NCBI RefSeq assembly: GCF_011090385.1
Contig: NZ_SEWW01000001.1
Location: 744,001 to 808,000 of the forward strand
Reading direction: 5' to 3'
From: Aquirufa beregesia
GTDB lineage: Bacteria > Bacteroidota > Bacteroidia > Cytophagales > Spirosomataceae
Length of the DNA stretch: 64,000 bases
Of this stretch, positions 55,842 to 63,977 are shown piece by piece; within the stretch, counting starts at the first letter, position 1, and each line of letters opens with the position of its first letter. The notes under the pieces were generated by a model. That model did no database searches and had not been told where the DNA came from. It was given only the letters and a program-made list of their open reading frames with translations. The translations under genes were made by a program, and so were the position numbers.

Positions 55842-55849
55842 GCTTTTAC

Positions 55850-56449
55850 CTATTCAAACAAAAAAACTTTTCGATTTTCAATTTTCAATTTTCCCTCCAA
55901 ATGTAAATTACGGATAACACGAATGACGGTTTCTACTCTCAGACCAGTAAAATCGGCGATTTGTTGACGAGTCAAATGCACCAGATGGTCTTCCAATGAA
56001 ACGTATTGCTGAGTGTCCTTCAAGTAATTCAGAACCGCCACTACTAGTTTTTCTGGCTCATTGCTGGTCATTTCTTTCAGCATAAAAAACTTAAAGCGCA
56101 GGTGCTGGGATAAGCGTTTAGATATCTCAAAATGGATATCTGGATGGTCTTTCAACATGGCATGAAAAGCCGCTTTGGGCAGTCGAATCACCGTAGATTT
56201 AACCAAGGCAAAAGAAGAAGCAGCAAAAGGACCATCATCAAACAAAGGCATCTCTCCCAAACTTTCTCCTGAATTGATCAATCTTTGTAAGTACTCTTTA
56301 CCATCATCGGTAATATTGACCCACTTCAATTGACCCTCAACAACCTGGTAATAAAACAGGCATTCCGTTCCCTCCGAAAAAAGGATCTCATTTTTTTCTA
56401 AAGTACGGTAAGTACCTCCCCAAGAAACCAACAATTTTTCGTCAATCAT
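55850..56449 (-). CDS. Crp/Fnr-family transcription regulator
   Basis: A 199-residue regulator: cyclic-nucleotide-fold sensor domain (about 15-115, INSGESLGEMPLFDDGPFAA) and a Crp-type HTH (about 158-195). The recognition helix is LRVETVIRVIRNL, with E173 and R177 matching the residues that read TGA half-sites in CRP and FNR. There is only one cysteine (C30), so no FNR-type iron-sulfur cluster; it may instead sense NO or another ligand as DNR/NnrR proteins do. It is divergent from the nos genes, and two fitting palindromes lie in the space between. Confidence 0.88.
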   Translation of the reverse strand: MIDEKLLVSWGGTYRTLEKNEILFSEGTECLFYYQVVEGQLKWVNITDDGKEYLQRLINSGESLGEMPLFDDGPFAASSFALVKSTVIRLPKAAFHAMLKDHPDIHFEISKRLSQHLRFKFFMLKEMTSNEPEKLVVAVLNYLKDTQQYVSLEDHLVHLTRQQIADFTGLRVETVIRVIRNLHLEGKLKIENRKVFLFE

Positions 56450-56494
56450 GATTGAAAATTTTAGCGAAACAAGTGTATTCTGATGAGTTCAAAC

Positions 56495-56508
56495 ATGAGC
56501 TAAATCAT
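56495..56508. promoter_or_regulatory. Crp/Fnr-type palindrome, site 1
   Basis: TGA-GCTAAA-TCA, extended to ATGA/TCAT, the TGA-N6-TCA pattern read by Crp/Fnr-family proteins. Its centre is 22 bases from site 2, about two helical turns, in the region between the regulator gene and the nos operon. Confidence 0.6.
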
Positions 56509-56517
56509 ACCAATTTA

Positions 56518-56529
56518 TGATTAAAATCA
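56518..56529. promoter_or_regulatory. Crp/Fnr-type palindrome, site 2
   Basis: TGATTAAAATCA, a perfect match to the core of the FNR-box (TGATnnnnATCA). It lies 173 bases before the cytochrome start and 69 bases before the regulator start, so it could serve both. Confidence 0.7.
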
Positions 56530-56690
56530 CATTTAGGCAAATATGCCGAAAACCAATTCAATTCGTTGATTTTCAGTAATTTAACACATGCACTATATAT
56601 ACGTATAGGCTCAAACGTAAGCTTTATGACTGCACGCATAAAGTTCAAGAAATATGGGCTCTAACATTGTCCCAACAAAAAATTAAAACA

Positions 56691-57170
56691 ATGAAAACAG
56701 TAACAATGATGCTTGCCCTGAGCCTTTGGCTATCATCCTGTGGAAGTAATGAAGGATCCAGTGCTTCCGCGGATTCAAGTGCCCAAGCTGCCTCCTCTGA
56801 AAGTGCAGGAGGAAACCCCGATTATGATCCTAAACGTGGTACTGGAAAATTCACGGATGTGGTCATCAGTCCGACCCTCGACAAAGCTTTAGCTGAAAAA
56901 GGAAAAGCGACATCCGATGTAAAATGCGGTAGTTGTCACAAATTAACCGATGAAAAATTAGTTGGTCCAGGTTGGAAAGGAGTGACTAGTCGACATACAC
57001 CTGCTTGGATTTTGAATTTCATGACCAATACAGATGAAATGATCAACAAAGATCCAGTGGCTCAAGCTCAGCTTGAAATATGCCTAGTAAGAATGCCCAA
57101 TCAAAACTTAAGTGACGATGAGGCTAAATCACTCTATGAGTACATGCGTCAAAACGACGGCGTCAAATAA
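56691..57170 (+). CDS. Lipid-anchored c-type cytochrome, probable NosZ electron donor
   Basis: A 159-residue protein from M at 56691 (MKTVTMMLALSL). It has a lipobox (LWLSSC17), a low-complexity Ser/Ala linker (20-42) and one class I heme site C79-G-S-C82-H83, with M135 (VRMPNQNL) as probable axial ligand. It precedes nosZ by 23 bases, so a role in electron delivery to nitrous-oxide reductase is likely. A TTG at 56667 opens the frame slightly earlier, but it would put residues before the signal peptide. Confidence 0.85.
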   Translation: MKTVTMMLALSLWLSSCGSNEGSSASADSSAQAASSESAGGNPDYDPKRGTGKFTDVVISPTLDKALAEKGKATSDVKCGSCHKLTDEKLVGPGWKGVTSRHTPAWILNFMTNTDEMINKDPVAQAQLEICLVRMPNQNLSDDEAKSLYEYMRQNDGVK

Positions 57171-57193
57171 ATTTCAACCAAATAATTAAGCAC

Positions 57194-59173
57194 ATGAAGA
57201 CTAATTTAACCAAAATCCTAGCTCTCTTGATGCTTGCCGGATTGACTATTCAATCCTGTAAGCCTAAAAATGCAGGAAATGCTTCTTCCTCAGGTTCTGC
57301 GGAAAAAGCCTACGTTGCCCCAGGTAAATATGATGAATTTTACAATCTAGTTTCCGGTGGTTTCTCTGGACAAATGAGTGTCTATGGACTACCTAGTGGT
57401 CGGTTATTCCGTGTTATACCTGTTTTTTCTGTTGACCCAGAAAAAGGTTATGGCTACAGTGAAGAAACAAAACCTATGTTGAACACTTCTCATGGATTTG
57501 TGCCTTGGGATGACCTTCACCATACAGAACTTTCTCAAACCAATGGAGAAGTGGATGGTCGATGGGTTTTCGGAAATGCCAACAACACTCCTCGTGTAGC
57601 GCGTATTGATTTAGCAAGCTTTAAAACAGCTGAAATCATCGAATTACCGAATAGTGCAGGTAATCACTCCTCTCCTTTCATCACGGAAAACACGGAGTAT
57701 GTGGTGGCAGGTACTCGTTTCTCCGTACCACCCGATAATGCCAATGGCGATATTCCAATCAATACCTACAAAGAAAACTTTAAAGGGTATATCAGTTTCA
57801 TCTCCGTGAAAAAAGAAAGTGGTGAAATGGATTTGGCTTTCCAAATTGAATGTCCAGGAGTAAACTTTGACTTGAGTCATGCTGGAAAAGGCAAATCCAA
57901 TGGATGGTTCTTCTTTAGCTGCTACAATACAGAACAAGCCAATACACTATTAGAAGTAAATGCTTCTCAGCGTGATAAGGACTTTATTATGGCAGTCAAT
58001 TGGAAAAAAGCAGAAGAGTACATCAAAGCCGGAAAAGCGAAACGCATAGCCGCTAAATATGCCCATAATAAGTACAATGAGAAAACTCATACGGCTACTT
58101 CGGAAATGAAAAAAGATGTCTTAGTATTAGATGCTAAAGCATTAAAAGATATCTGCTATTTCATTCCTTGCCCTAAATCTCCTCACGGATGTGATGTGGA
58201 TCCAACTGGAGAATACATCGTTGGTTCTGGAAAGTTAGCTGCCTTAATTCCTGTATTTAGCTTTGACAAAATGTTGAAAGCCATAGAGGGAAAACAGTTT
58301 GATGGTAGCTTTGAAGGTATTCCTGTTATTAAATATGAAGCCGCATTATATGGCGAGGTGAAAAAACCGGGACTTGGACCATTGCACACAGAATTTGACG
58401 GAAAAGGAAATGCCTATACTACCTTCTTCGTATCTAGTGAAGTGGTTAAATGGAATATTAAGGATTTGAAAGTGCTGGATCGTGCACCAACCTATTATTC
58501 TGTGGGTCACTTATGTATCCCTGGTGGAGACAGCAAAAAACCAAATGCCAAATACCTAATTGCTTATAATAAAATTACCAAAGATCGTTACTTGCCTACT
58601 GGTCCAGAGTTGACTCAAAGTGCACAATTGTATGATATCAGTGGTGATAAGATGGAGATGATTCTCGACTTCCCTACCATAGGTGAACCTCACTATGCAC
58701 AAGCTATATCTGCGGATTTAATCAAAGACCGTTCCATTAAGTTCTACAAAATCAATGAGAATGAGAACAAGTATGTAACCAAAGGTGAAGGTCAAGCCAA
58801 AGTGGTCAGAGAAGGCAATGTGGTCCATGTGTACATGACATCCATTCGTTCTCACTTTGCTCCGGACAACATAGAAGGGATCAAAATGGGTGATGTGGTG
58901 TATTTCCACGTGACCAACCTAGAGCAAGATTGGGATGTTCCTCATGGATTTGCCATCAAAGGTGCCACTAATGCAGAATTATTAATTATGCCAGGTGAAA
59001 CCCAAACCATGAAATGGGAACCTGATAAGGTAGGTATCTTCCCGATGTACTGTACTGACTTCTGTAGTGCATTGCACCAAGAAATGTCTGGATACATTCG
59101 GGTATCTCCAAAAGGAAGTAAGGTTCCAATCAGCTATAGTTTAGGTAAAACTAAAACCATAGCTAAAAACTAA
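57194..59173 (+). CDS. nosZ: Nitrous-oxide reductase, clade II (Sec-type)
   Basis: Reduces N2O to N2 in the cell envelope. The 659-residue protein has a Sec lipoprotein signal (LTIQSC22) rather than the Tat signal of clade I. The propeller holds CuZ histidine candidates H109/H110 (DDLHH), H158, H229 (LSHAGKG), H331 (SPHGCDVD), H398 (GPLHTEF), H439 (VGHLCIPGG) and H500 (GEPHYAQA). The C-terminal cupredoxin has the CuA set H584, C620, C624, H628 and M631 (YCTDFCSALHQEMSG). A strong hairpin follows the stop codon. Confidence 0.96.
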   Translation: MKTNLTKILALLMLAGLTIQSCKPKNAGNASSSGSAEKAYVAPGKYDEFYNLVSGGFSGQMSVYGLPSGRLFRVIPVFSVDPEKGYGYSEETKPMLNTSHGFVPWDDLHHTELSQTNGEVDGRWVFGNANNTPRVARIDLASFKTAEIIELPNSAGNHSSPFITENTEYVVAGTRFSVPPDNANGDIPINTYKENFKGYISFISVKKESGEMDLAFQIECPGVNFDLSHAGKGKSNGWFFFSCYNTEQANTLLEVNASQRDKDFIMAVNWKKAEEYIKAGKAKRIAAKYAHNKYNEKTHTATSEMKKDVLVLDAKALKDICYFIPCPKSPHGCDVDPTGEYIVGSGKLAALIPVFSFDKMLKAIEGKQFDGSFEGIPVIKYEAALYGEVKKPGLGPLHTEFDGKGNAYTTFFVSSEVVKWNIKDLKVLDRAPTYYSVGHLCIPGGDSKKPNAKYLIAYNKITKDRYLPTGPELTQSAQLYDISGDKMEMILDFPTIGEPHYAQAISADLIKDRSIKFYKINENENKYVTKGEGQAKVVREGNVVHVYMTSIRSHFAPDNIEGIKMGDVVYFHVTNLEQDWDVPHGFAIKGATNAELLIMPGETQTMKWEPDKVGIFPMYCTDFCSALHQEMSGYIRVSPKGSKVPISYSLGKTKTIAKN

Positions 59174-59180
59174 ACCAACT

Positions 59181-59212
59181 GGGAGAGTATGGCTTTCCAT
59201 ACTCTCCCTTTT
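59181..59212 (+). terminator. Strong hairpin between nosZ and the accessory genes
   Basis: Perfect 12-bp stem GGGAGAGTATGG (59181-59192) and CCATACTCTCCC (59197-59208) with a CTTT loop, then TTTT. It starts 8 bases after the nosZ stop. It may make nosZ far more abundant than downstream genes, or it may protect the nosZ mRNA end. Confidence 0.85.
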
Positions 59213-59235
59213 CCTCCATTAAAATTTGAACCATT

Positions 59236-59796
59236 ATGAAAATTTTATCCATAACTATTTTAGCTGCTATGTTTATGTTAACAGCAGCATGTTCAAGCTC
59301 GGAAGCAGATTCTTCTTCCAATACAACTGAAACGACCACAGTTTCAGGTGGTCAAGAAAATGTCAAAGATGATGATTCACAACAAGATGTAGTGAAGGTT
59401 GCTGTGGGTTCTAAAGATCATAGCACTTTAGTGGCTGCATTGAAACAAGCGGATTTGGTTACTTCCTTATCCAATGCAGGTCCTTTTACCGTTTTTGCGC
59501 CCACCAATGTCGCTTTTGATAAGTTGGATAAAGCTACCTTAACTGCCTTAATGACGGATGAGAAAAAAGCTGATTTACAAAATATCCTTCAATACCATGT
59601 AACCGTTTCTGCGCTTAAAGCTGATTACTTACAAGATGGACAAGTATTGGGCATGGTGAATGGTGACAATGTTACAGTAAGTGTGAAAAATGGCAAAATT
59701 ACCCTTAACAACTCAGCTACAATTATTGCATCCGTACCTGCATCCAATGGCATCATCCATGTGATTGATGGAGTTCTATTGCCTCCTAGTAAATAG
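59236..59796 (+). CDS. FAS1 (fasciclin) domain lipoprotein
   Basis: A 186-residue lipoprotein (lipobox LTAAC) with a Ser/Thr-rich linker (20-45) and one fasciclin domain (about 50-185): the H1 block SNAGPFTVFAPTNVAFDKL and C-terminal block ASNGIIHVIDGVLLP are complete. FAS1 domains mediate adhesion or protein contact. Its place between nosZ and the nosL-type fusion gene suggests a scaffold or assembly role in the N2O reductase complex, but this is inference. Confidence 0.85.
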   Translation: MKILSITILAAMFMLTAACSSSEADSSSNTTETTTVSGGQENVKDDDSQQDVVKVAVGSKDHSTLVAALKQADLVTSLSNAGPFTVFAPTNVAFDKLDKATLTALMTDEKKADLQNILQYHVTVSALKADYLQDGQVLGMVNGDNVTVSVKNGKITLNNSATIIASVPASNGIIHVIDGVLLPPSK

Positions 59797-59811
59797 TTTA
59801 AATTGCCTAAC

Positions 59812-60810
59812 ATGAATACGCAACAAATGAAAAAACCAGCACGCATGCTGCTGTTCATCTCCTCTATTTTATTACCCTTTGTGGTTTATTTACCCATCTG
59901 GAAAATTGAATTAGATGCTCCCCAATATCCGGAAGGATTGAGCCTTCAAATTCATGCCAATGATATCCGAGGAAACGTTGATATCATCAATGGTCTGAAC
60001 CACTACATAGGAATGAAGACCATGCACAAAGAGGACTTTATAGAATTTACAGTATTGCCTTATATCATCTTGGGGTTTTCCATTTTGTTTTTCATCGGGG
60101 CATGGGTAAACCGTAAAAAAGTACTCTATTTTCTGTTTTCAGCCTTTGTCTTGTTTGGTGTGATTGCCATGGTAGATTTCTGGAAATGGGAATACGATTA
60201 TGGTCATGATTTAGATCCGAATGCCGCCATTCAAGTACCGGGTATGGCCTATCAGCCTCCGCTCATTGGTTTCAAACAACTATTGAATTTTGGAGCTTAT
60301 TCCATACCCGATGTGGGTGGTTGGATATTTATTGGTATTGGTTTGATGTTACTGACTGGGGTCATTTTGGAATGGCGTAATTCCAAAAACCCCAGATCAG
60401 TTTTATCCATCCTTCCCCTCTTATTCTTTTTACATGGTTGTAGCCTAGAAGTCAAACCCATTCAAGTAGGTCGAGATAGTTGTCATTTTTGTAAAATGGG
60501 CATTAGTGATATTCGATTCGCATCTGCCTTACTAACGCAACAAGGAAAGACCTACCCTTTCGATGACCTTAAGTGCTTGTTGAATTACCTACAAATCAAT
60601 AAGGAAACACAGGTCAAAGACATTTATGTTAGTAACTTCTCTGGAAAACATGAATTAGTCCTTGCCTCTCAAGCCTATTTTATTTCCAGTCCTTCCTTGG
60701 GAAGTCCCATGACAGGCAATTTTGCAGCCTTTGTAGATAAAAATGAATTAATCAAAAACAACCAAGCTTTAGCTGGAGAAGAAAAAACTTGGGAAAGTAT
60801 TCGCCAATGA
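59812..60810 (+). CDS. nosL: Membrane protein fused to NosL copper chaperone domain
   Basis: A 332-residue protein from M at 59812. The N-terminal part has about four or five membrane segments (12-30, 83-100, 104-122, 170-186 and 199-208) and an outward loop with YGHDLDPNAAIQVPGMAYQP. The C-terminal part from about residue 210 is a NosL domain: C224-H-F-C227-K-M229 is the Cu(I)-binding motif, followed by DIRFASALLTQQGKTYPFDD. At the junction LFFLHGC210 looks like a former NosL lipobox now inside the fusion. NosL delivers Cu(I) to NosZ; the membrane part may link it to the NosDFY complex. A TTG at 59803 is an alternative start. The end overlaps nosD by 4 bases. Confidence 0.82.
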   Translation: MNTQQMKKPARMLLFISSILLPFVVYLPIWKIELDAPQYPEGLSLQIHANDIRGNVDIINGLNHYIGMKTMHKEDFIEFTVLPYIILGFSILFFIGAWVNRKKVLYFLFSAFVLFGVIAMVDFWKWEYDYGHDLDPNAAIQVPGMAYQPPLIGFKQLLNFGAYSIPDVGGWIFIGIGLMLLTGVILEWRNSKNPRSVLSILPLLFFLHGCSLEVKPIQVGRDSCHFCKMGISDIRFASALLTQQGKTYPFDDLKCLLNYLQINKETQVKDIYVSNFSGKHELVLASQAYFISSPSLGSPMTGNFAAFVDKNELIKNNQALAGEEKTWESIRQ

Positions 60811-62054
60811 TTGCCCCTAAAACTTACCTCATCTTATTCCTTTTAATCTCCATTTTTCTTCCCTCTGCCCAAGCTAGCATTTGGCATGTAGGAAAAAATG
60901 AACGGTTTAAAAACGTAGCTGACGCCATTCAGCACGCCCAAGTTGGTGATAGCATCTTGGTTAAAAAAGGCGTCTATCATGAGCATAACCTCATCATCGA
61001 TAAGGCCTTAAGCATCATTGGACAAGGCTTGCCTATTTTGGACGGAGAAGGAAAATATGAAGTCCTTTCCATCAAAGCTTCACATGTTACCATACAGGGT
61101 TTTCATATCCGCAATTCAGGCATTTCTAGTTTAAAAGATTTGGCTGGTATCAAAATCTACGATTCTCAGCATGTACAAATTATCAATAACTTAATTACCA
61201 ACTCCTTCTTTGGGATATATGTTCAATATGGCAAACATTGCACCATCAAAAATAACCATATCATTGCCTATGGTGTAGAGGAGCAACAAAGTGGCAATGG
61301 CATCCACTGCTGGAATAGTAGCTATTTACAAATCCAAAATAACCTCATCACGGGTCACCGCGACGGAATATATTTTGAATTTGTCACTCATTCAATCATC
61401 AAAAACAACCGTTCTTTCCGTAACCTCCGCTATGGCTTACACTTTATGTTTTCCAATAATGACACCTATATTTCCAATGTTTTTACCAACAATGGTGCTG
61501 GGGTAGCGGTCATGTTCTCCAATCATGTCAACATGTTTTACAACACCTTCCACCAAAATTGGGGAGATGCTTCATACGGTATTTTACTCAAAGAGATTTC
61601 AGATGGTATCATTCAAGGAAATCATTTTGAAAAAAATACGACTGGCATCTATTTAGAGGGAGTAAGTCGGGTTAAAATGACACGAAACACCTTTTCCAAT
61701 AATGGCTGGGGACTTAAAATTCAAGCCAGTTGCCAAGACATGGCCATCCATCACAATAATTTCATGAACAACACCTTTGATGTGAGCACCAATGGCACGC
61801 TGGTTCTGAACAATTTTAATGGTAATTATTGGGATAAATACGATGGCTATGATTTAAACCGAGATCACATTGGAGATGTACCCTTTAGACCCGTTAGTTT
61901 ATTTTCCATCATTTTAGAAAAAAACCCAACCACACTCATCATGTTCCGCAGTTTCATTTCTGCCTTGATGGACAAGACCGAGAAACTAATACCTAGTTTA
62001 ACTCCAGAACAATTAAAAGATCAATTTCCACTCATTAAACCGGTCCAATTATGA
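60807..62054 (+). CDS. nosD: NosD, periplasmic maturation factor of N2O reductase
   Basis: A 415-residue protein from M at 60807 (MIAPKTYLILFLL) with a Sec signal peptide and a right-handed beta-helix of CASH/PbH1 repeats (IIKNNRSFRNLRYGLHFMF, GIYLEGVSRVKMTRNTFSN). NosD works with the NosFY transporter to assemble the CuZ site. The ATGA overlap with the nosL-type gene and with nosF marks a coupled operon. TTG at 60789 would also open the frame; I prefer the overlap ATG. Confidence 0.93.
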   Translation: MIAPKTYLILFLLISIFLPSAQASIWHVGKNERFKNVADAIQHAQVGDSILVKKGVYHEHNLIIDKALSIIGQGLPILDGEGKYEVLSIKASHVTIQGFHIRNSGISSLKDLAGIKIYDSQHVQIINNLITNSFFGIYVQYGKHCTIKNNHIIAYGVEEQQSGNGIHCWNSSYLQIQNNLITGHRDGIYFEFVTHSIIKNNRSFRNLRYGLHFMFSNNDTYISNVFTNNGAGVAVMFSNHVNMFYNTFHQNWGDASYGILLKEISDGIIQGNHFEKNTTGIYLEGVSRVKMTRNTFSNNGWGLKIQASCQDMAIHHNNFMNNTFDVSTNGTLVLNNFNGNYWDKYDGYDLNRDHIGDVPFRPVSLFSIILEKNPTTLIMFRSFISALMDKTEKLIPSLTPEQLKDQFPLIKPVQL

Positions 62055-62749
62055 TTATCACTGAACATATCTCTAAGCGTTTTGGAAATCAGCAGGTACT
62101 CAATGATGTACATATCACTTGTCGACCAGGAGCTTGCATTGCCTTGATTGGTCCAAACGGGAGTGGAAAAACGACCTTAATCAAAAGCATTTTACAAATG
62201 GTAATTCCTGATACGGGGAAAGTCCTTTTTCAAGGAGAAGATATTGCTGGTCAATGGTCCTACCGGGGAAAAATCGGTTTTATGCCTCAAATGACCCGCT
62301 ATCCAGAAAACATGAGTGTTGGGGAAGTCATGTCCATGATGATTGATATTCGGAAAGATCAAAAAGACCTAGATGAAGAATTGATTGAACAATACCACTT
62401 AAAAGAAATATACCCTAAAAGGATGGGGACTCTATCTGGAGGAATGCGTCAAAAAGTGGGGGCTTGCCTTGCTTTTTTATTCCAACCAGATATCCTGATT
62501 TTAGATGAACCCACAGCGGGATTAGACCCTCTTTCTTCCGAAATACTAAAACAGAAAATTCTGAAAGAGAAAGCTAAAGGTAAATCCACCATCATTTCAT
62601 CCCACGTGCTGAGTGAATTGGATGAAATGATCACGGAAGTCATTTACATGCAAGATGGTCAGGTCTTATTTCAAAAAACCTTAGAGGATTTACAGCAAGA
62701 AACACAAGAAGTGAAATTATCCAAAATGATTGCCAAAATCATTGCTTAA
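62051..62749 (+). CDS. nosF: NosF, ABC transporter ATPase
   Basis: A 232-residue ABC ATPase: Walker A GPNGSGKTTL, Q-loop FMPQM, signature LSGGMRQKV, Walker B ILILDEPTAGLD and H-loop ISSHVLSEL are all intact. It powers the NosDFY complex needed for CuZ assembly. Starts within the last codons of nosD. Confidence 0.94.
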   Translation: MIITEHISKRFGNQQVLNDVHITCRPGACIALIGPNGSGKTTLIKSILQMVIPDTGKVLFQGEDIAGQWSYRGKIGFMPQMTRYPENMSVGEVMSMMIDIRKDQKDLDEELIEQYHLKEIYPKRMGTLSGGMRQKVGACLAFLFQPDILILDEPTAGLDPLSSEILKQKILKEKAKGKSTIISSHVLSELDEMITEVIYMQDGQVLFQKTLEDLQQETQEVKLSKMIAKIIA

Positions 62750-62755
62750 AAGCCC

Positions 62756-63523
62756 ATGAATAAGATATATAAACATGTGATTGCCGACATTATCCGAAAT
62801 CGGATTGTCCTTTTTTATACCCTCATTTTACTGCTTGCTTCATTGAGTGTATTTAGCTTAGAGGATACCTCTTCGAAAGGTCTACTGAGTATGTTGAACA
62901 TCATACTCATGATTGTTCCCTTGGTCTGTTTGATATTCTCAACGATATATATGTACAATAGTAGTGAATTTATTGAACTATTACTTAGTCAACCCTTACA
63001 AAGAAACGCCATTTGGTGGAGCCTGTTTATTGGATTAATCACAGCCCTGGGACTAGCATTTTTTGTTGGAGCAGGAATAGTCATCCTCATATTTGAACCT
63101 AGTTTTCTAGGATTGATGCTCGTGATTTGTGGCCTATTATTGACCTTCATTTTTACGGCCATTGCCCTATTGGCAGCCGTTCTGACCAAGGACAAAGCCA
63201 AAGGAATTGGCCTTTCTATCATTCTCTGGTTATTTTATGCCATTATTTTTGATGGTATTGTCTTATTCATGCTATTCCAATGGGCCGACTACCCCATTGA
63301 AAAATTTATGATACTCATTAGCATGCTTAACCCTATAGATTTAGCACGCATTTTAATTCTCATGCAAATGGACGTTTCTGCTCTGATGGGATACACTGGA
63401 GCCATTTTCAAAGATTTCTTCGGCACTTCGGGCGGAATTGCCATTTCATTTGGCACCTTGATATTATGGATAATGATTCCTTTTATCTGCTCCTTGCGCT
63501 ATTTTAAAAAGAAAGACTTATAA
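62756..63523 (+). CDS. nosY: NosY, ABC transporter permease
   Basis: A 255-residue membrane protein with six hydrophobic segments. The first (RIVLFYTLILLLASLSVFSL), LLSQPLQRNAIWWSLF and LNPIDLARILILMQMDVSAL are typical of the NosY/ABC-2 permease branch. It follows nosF after 6 bases and forms the membrane part of NosDFY. Confidence 0.9.
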   Translation: MNKIYKHVIADIIRNRIVLFYTLILLLASLSVFSLEDTSSKGLLSMLNIILMIVPLVCLIFSTIYMYNSSEFIELLLSQPLQRNAIWWSLFIGLITALGLAFFVGAGIVILIFEPSFLGLMLVICGLLLTFIFTAIALLAAVLTKDKAKGIGLSIILWLFYAIIFDGIVLFMLFQWADYPIEKFMILISMLNPIDLARILILMQMDVSALMGYTGAIFKDFFGTSGGIAISFGTLILWIMIPFICSLRYFKKKDL

Positions 63524-63532
63524 ATAAAAAAG

Positions 63533-63967
63533 ATGCTATACCATACTTTACTCTTGTTGCACTTGATTGGAGCCTGTATTTGGGTGGGAGGCCATTTACT
63601 ATTGAGCTTGCAAATTGTACCCAAGGCCTTATTGAACAAGGATATCCAGCTTATTCAGCATTTTGAAAAAAATTATGAACCCATCGGCATACCTAGTTTG
63701 GTCGTACAGATTATCACAGGTGTTTGGATGTCCATAATTCAATATGGAATTCAATTTAGCTGGGATAACCCAATACAAAGAAATATTATTATCAAATTAA
63801 GCTTACTGGTACTTAGCCTAGTACTGGCCCTTCATGCCCGTATTTTCATCATTCCTAAGCTAAGTGTAAACAAACTGCCTTTGATGGTACTCCACATCCG
63901 ATTCATCACCCTAGTTGCCCTCCTTATGGTGTTTTTCGGCTTACAATTTAGATTTGGAGGGCTTTAA
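63533..63967 (+). CDS. CopD-like small membrane protein
   Basis: A 144-residue protein with four hydrophobic segments. The opening LLHLIGACIWVGGHLLLSL and the later HIRFITLVALLMV resemble the CopD/DUF2269-type copper-resistance or copper-import membrane family, with conserved-looking His in segments 1, 3 and 4 (LLHLIG, LALHARIF, LHIRF). Its place after nosY suggests copper handling for NosZ, but the family match is by eye. Confidence 0.65.
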   Translation: MLYHTLLLLHLIGACIWVGGHLLLSLQIVPKALLNKDIQLIQHFEKNYEPIGIPSLVVQIITGVWMSIIQYGIQFSWDNPIQRNIIIKLSLLVLSLVLALHARIFIIPKLSVNKLPLMVLHIRFITLVALLMVFFGLQFRFGGL

Positions 63968-63977
63968 TAATAAGCAG

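Noticed and set aside
56460-56690. TCAA-TTCG-TTGA (about 56557-56569) as an FNR box
   Set aside because: The half-sites point the wrong way compared with TTGAnnnnnnTCAA; the two TGA-N6-TCA sites fit better.
60400-60460. Frameshift or missed gene boundary between membrane domain and NosL domain
   Set aside because: The frame is continuous, with no stop and no nearby start that would give a NosL with a full signal peptide; reported as a fusion, with the doubt noted.
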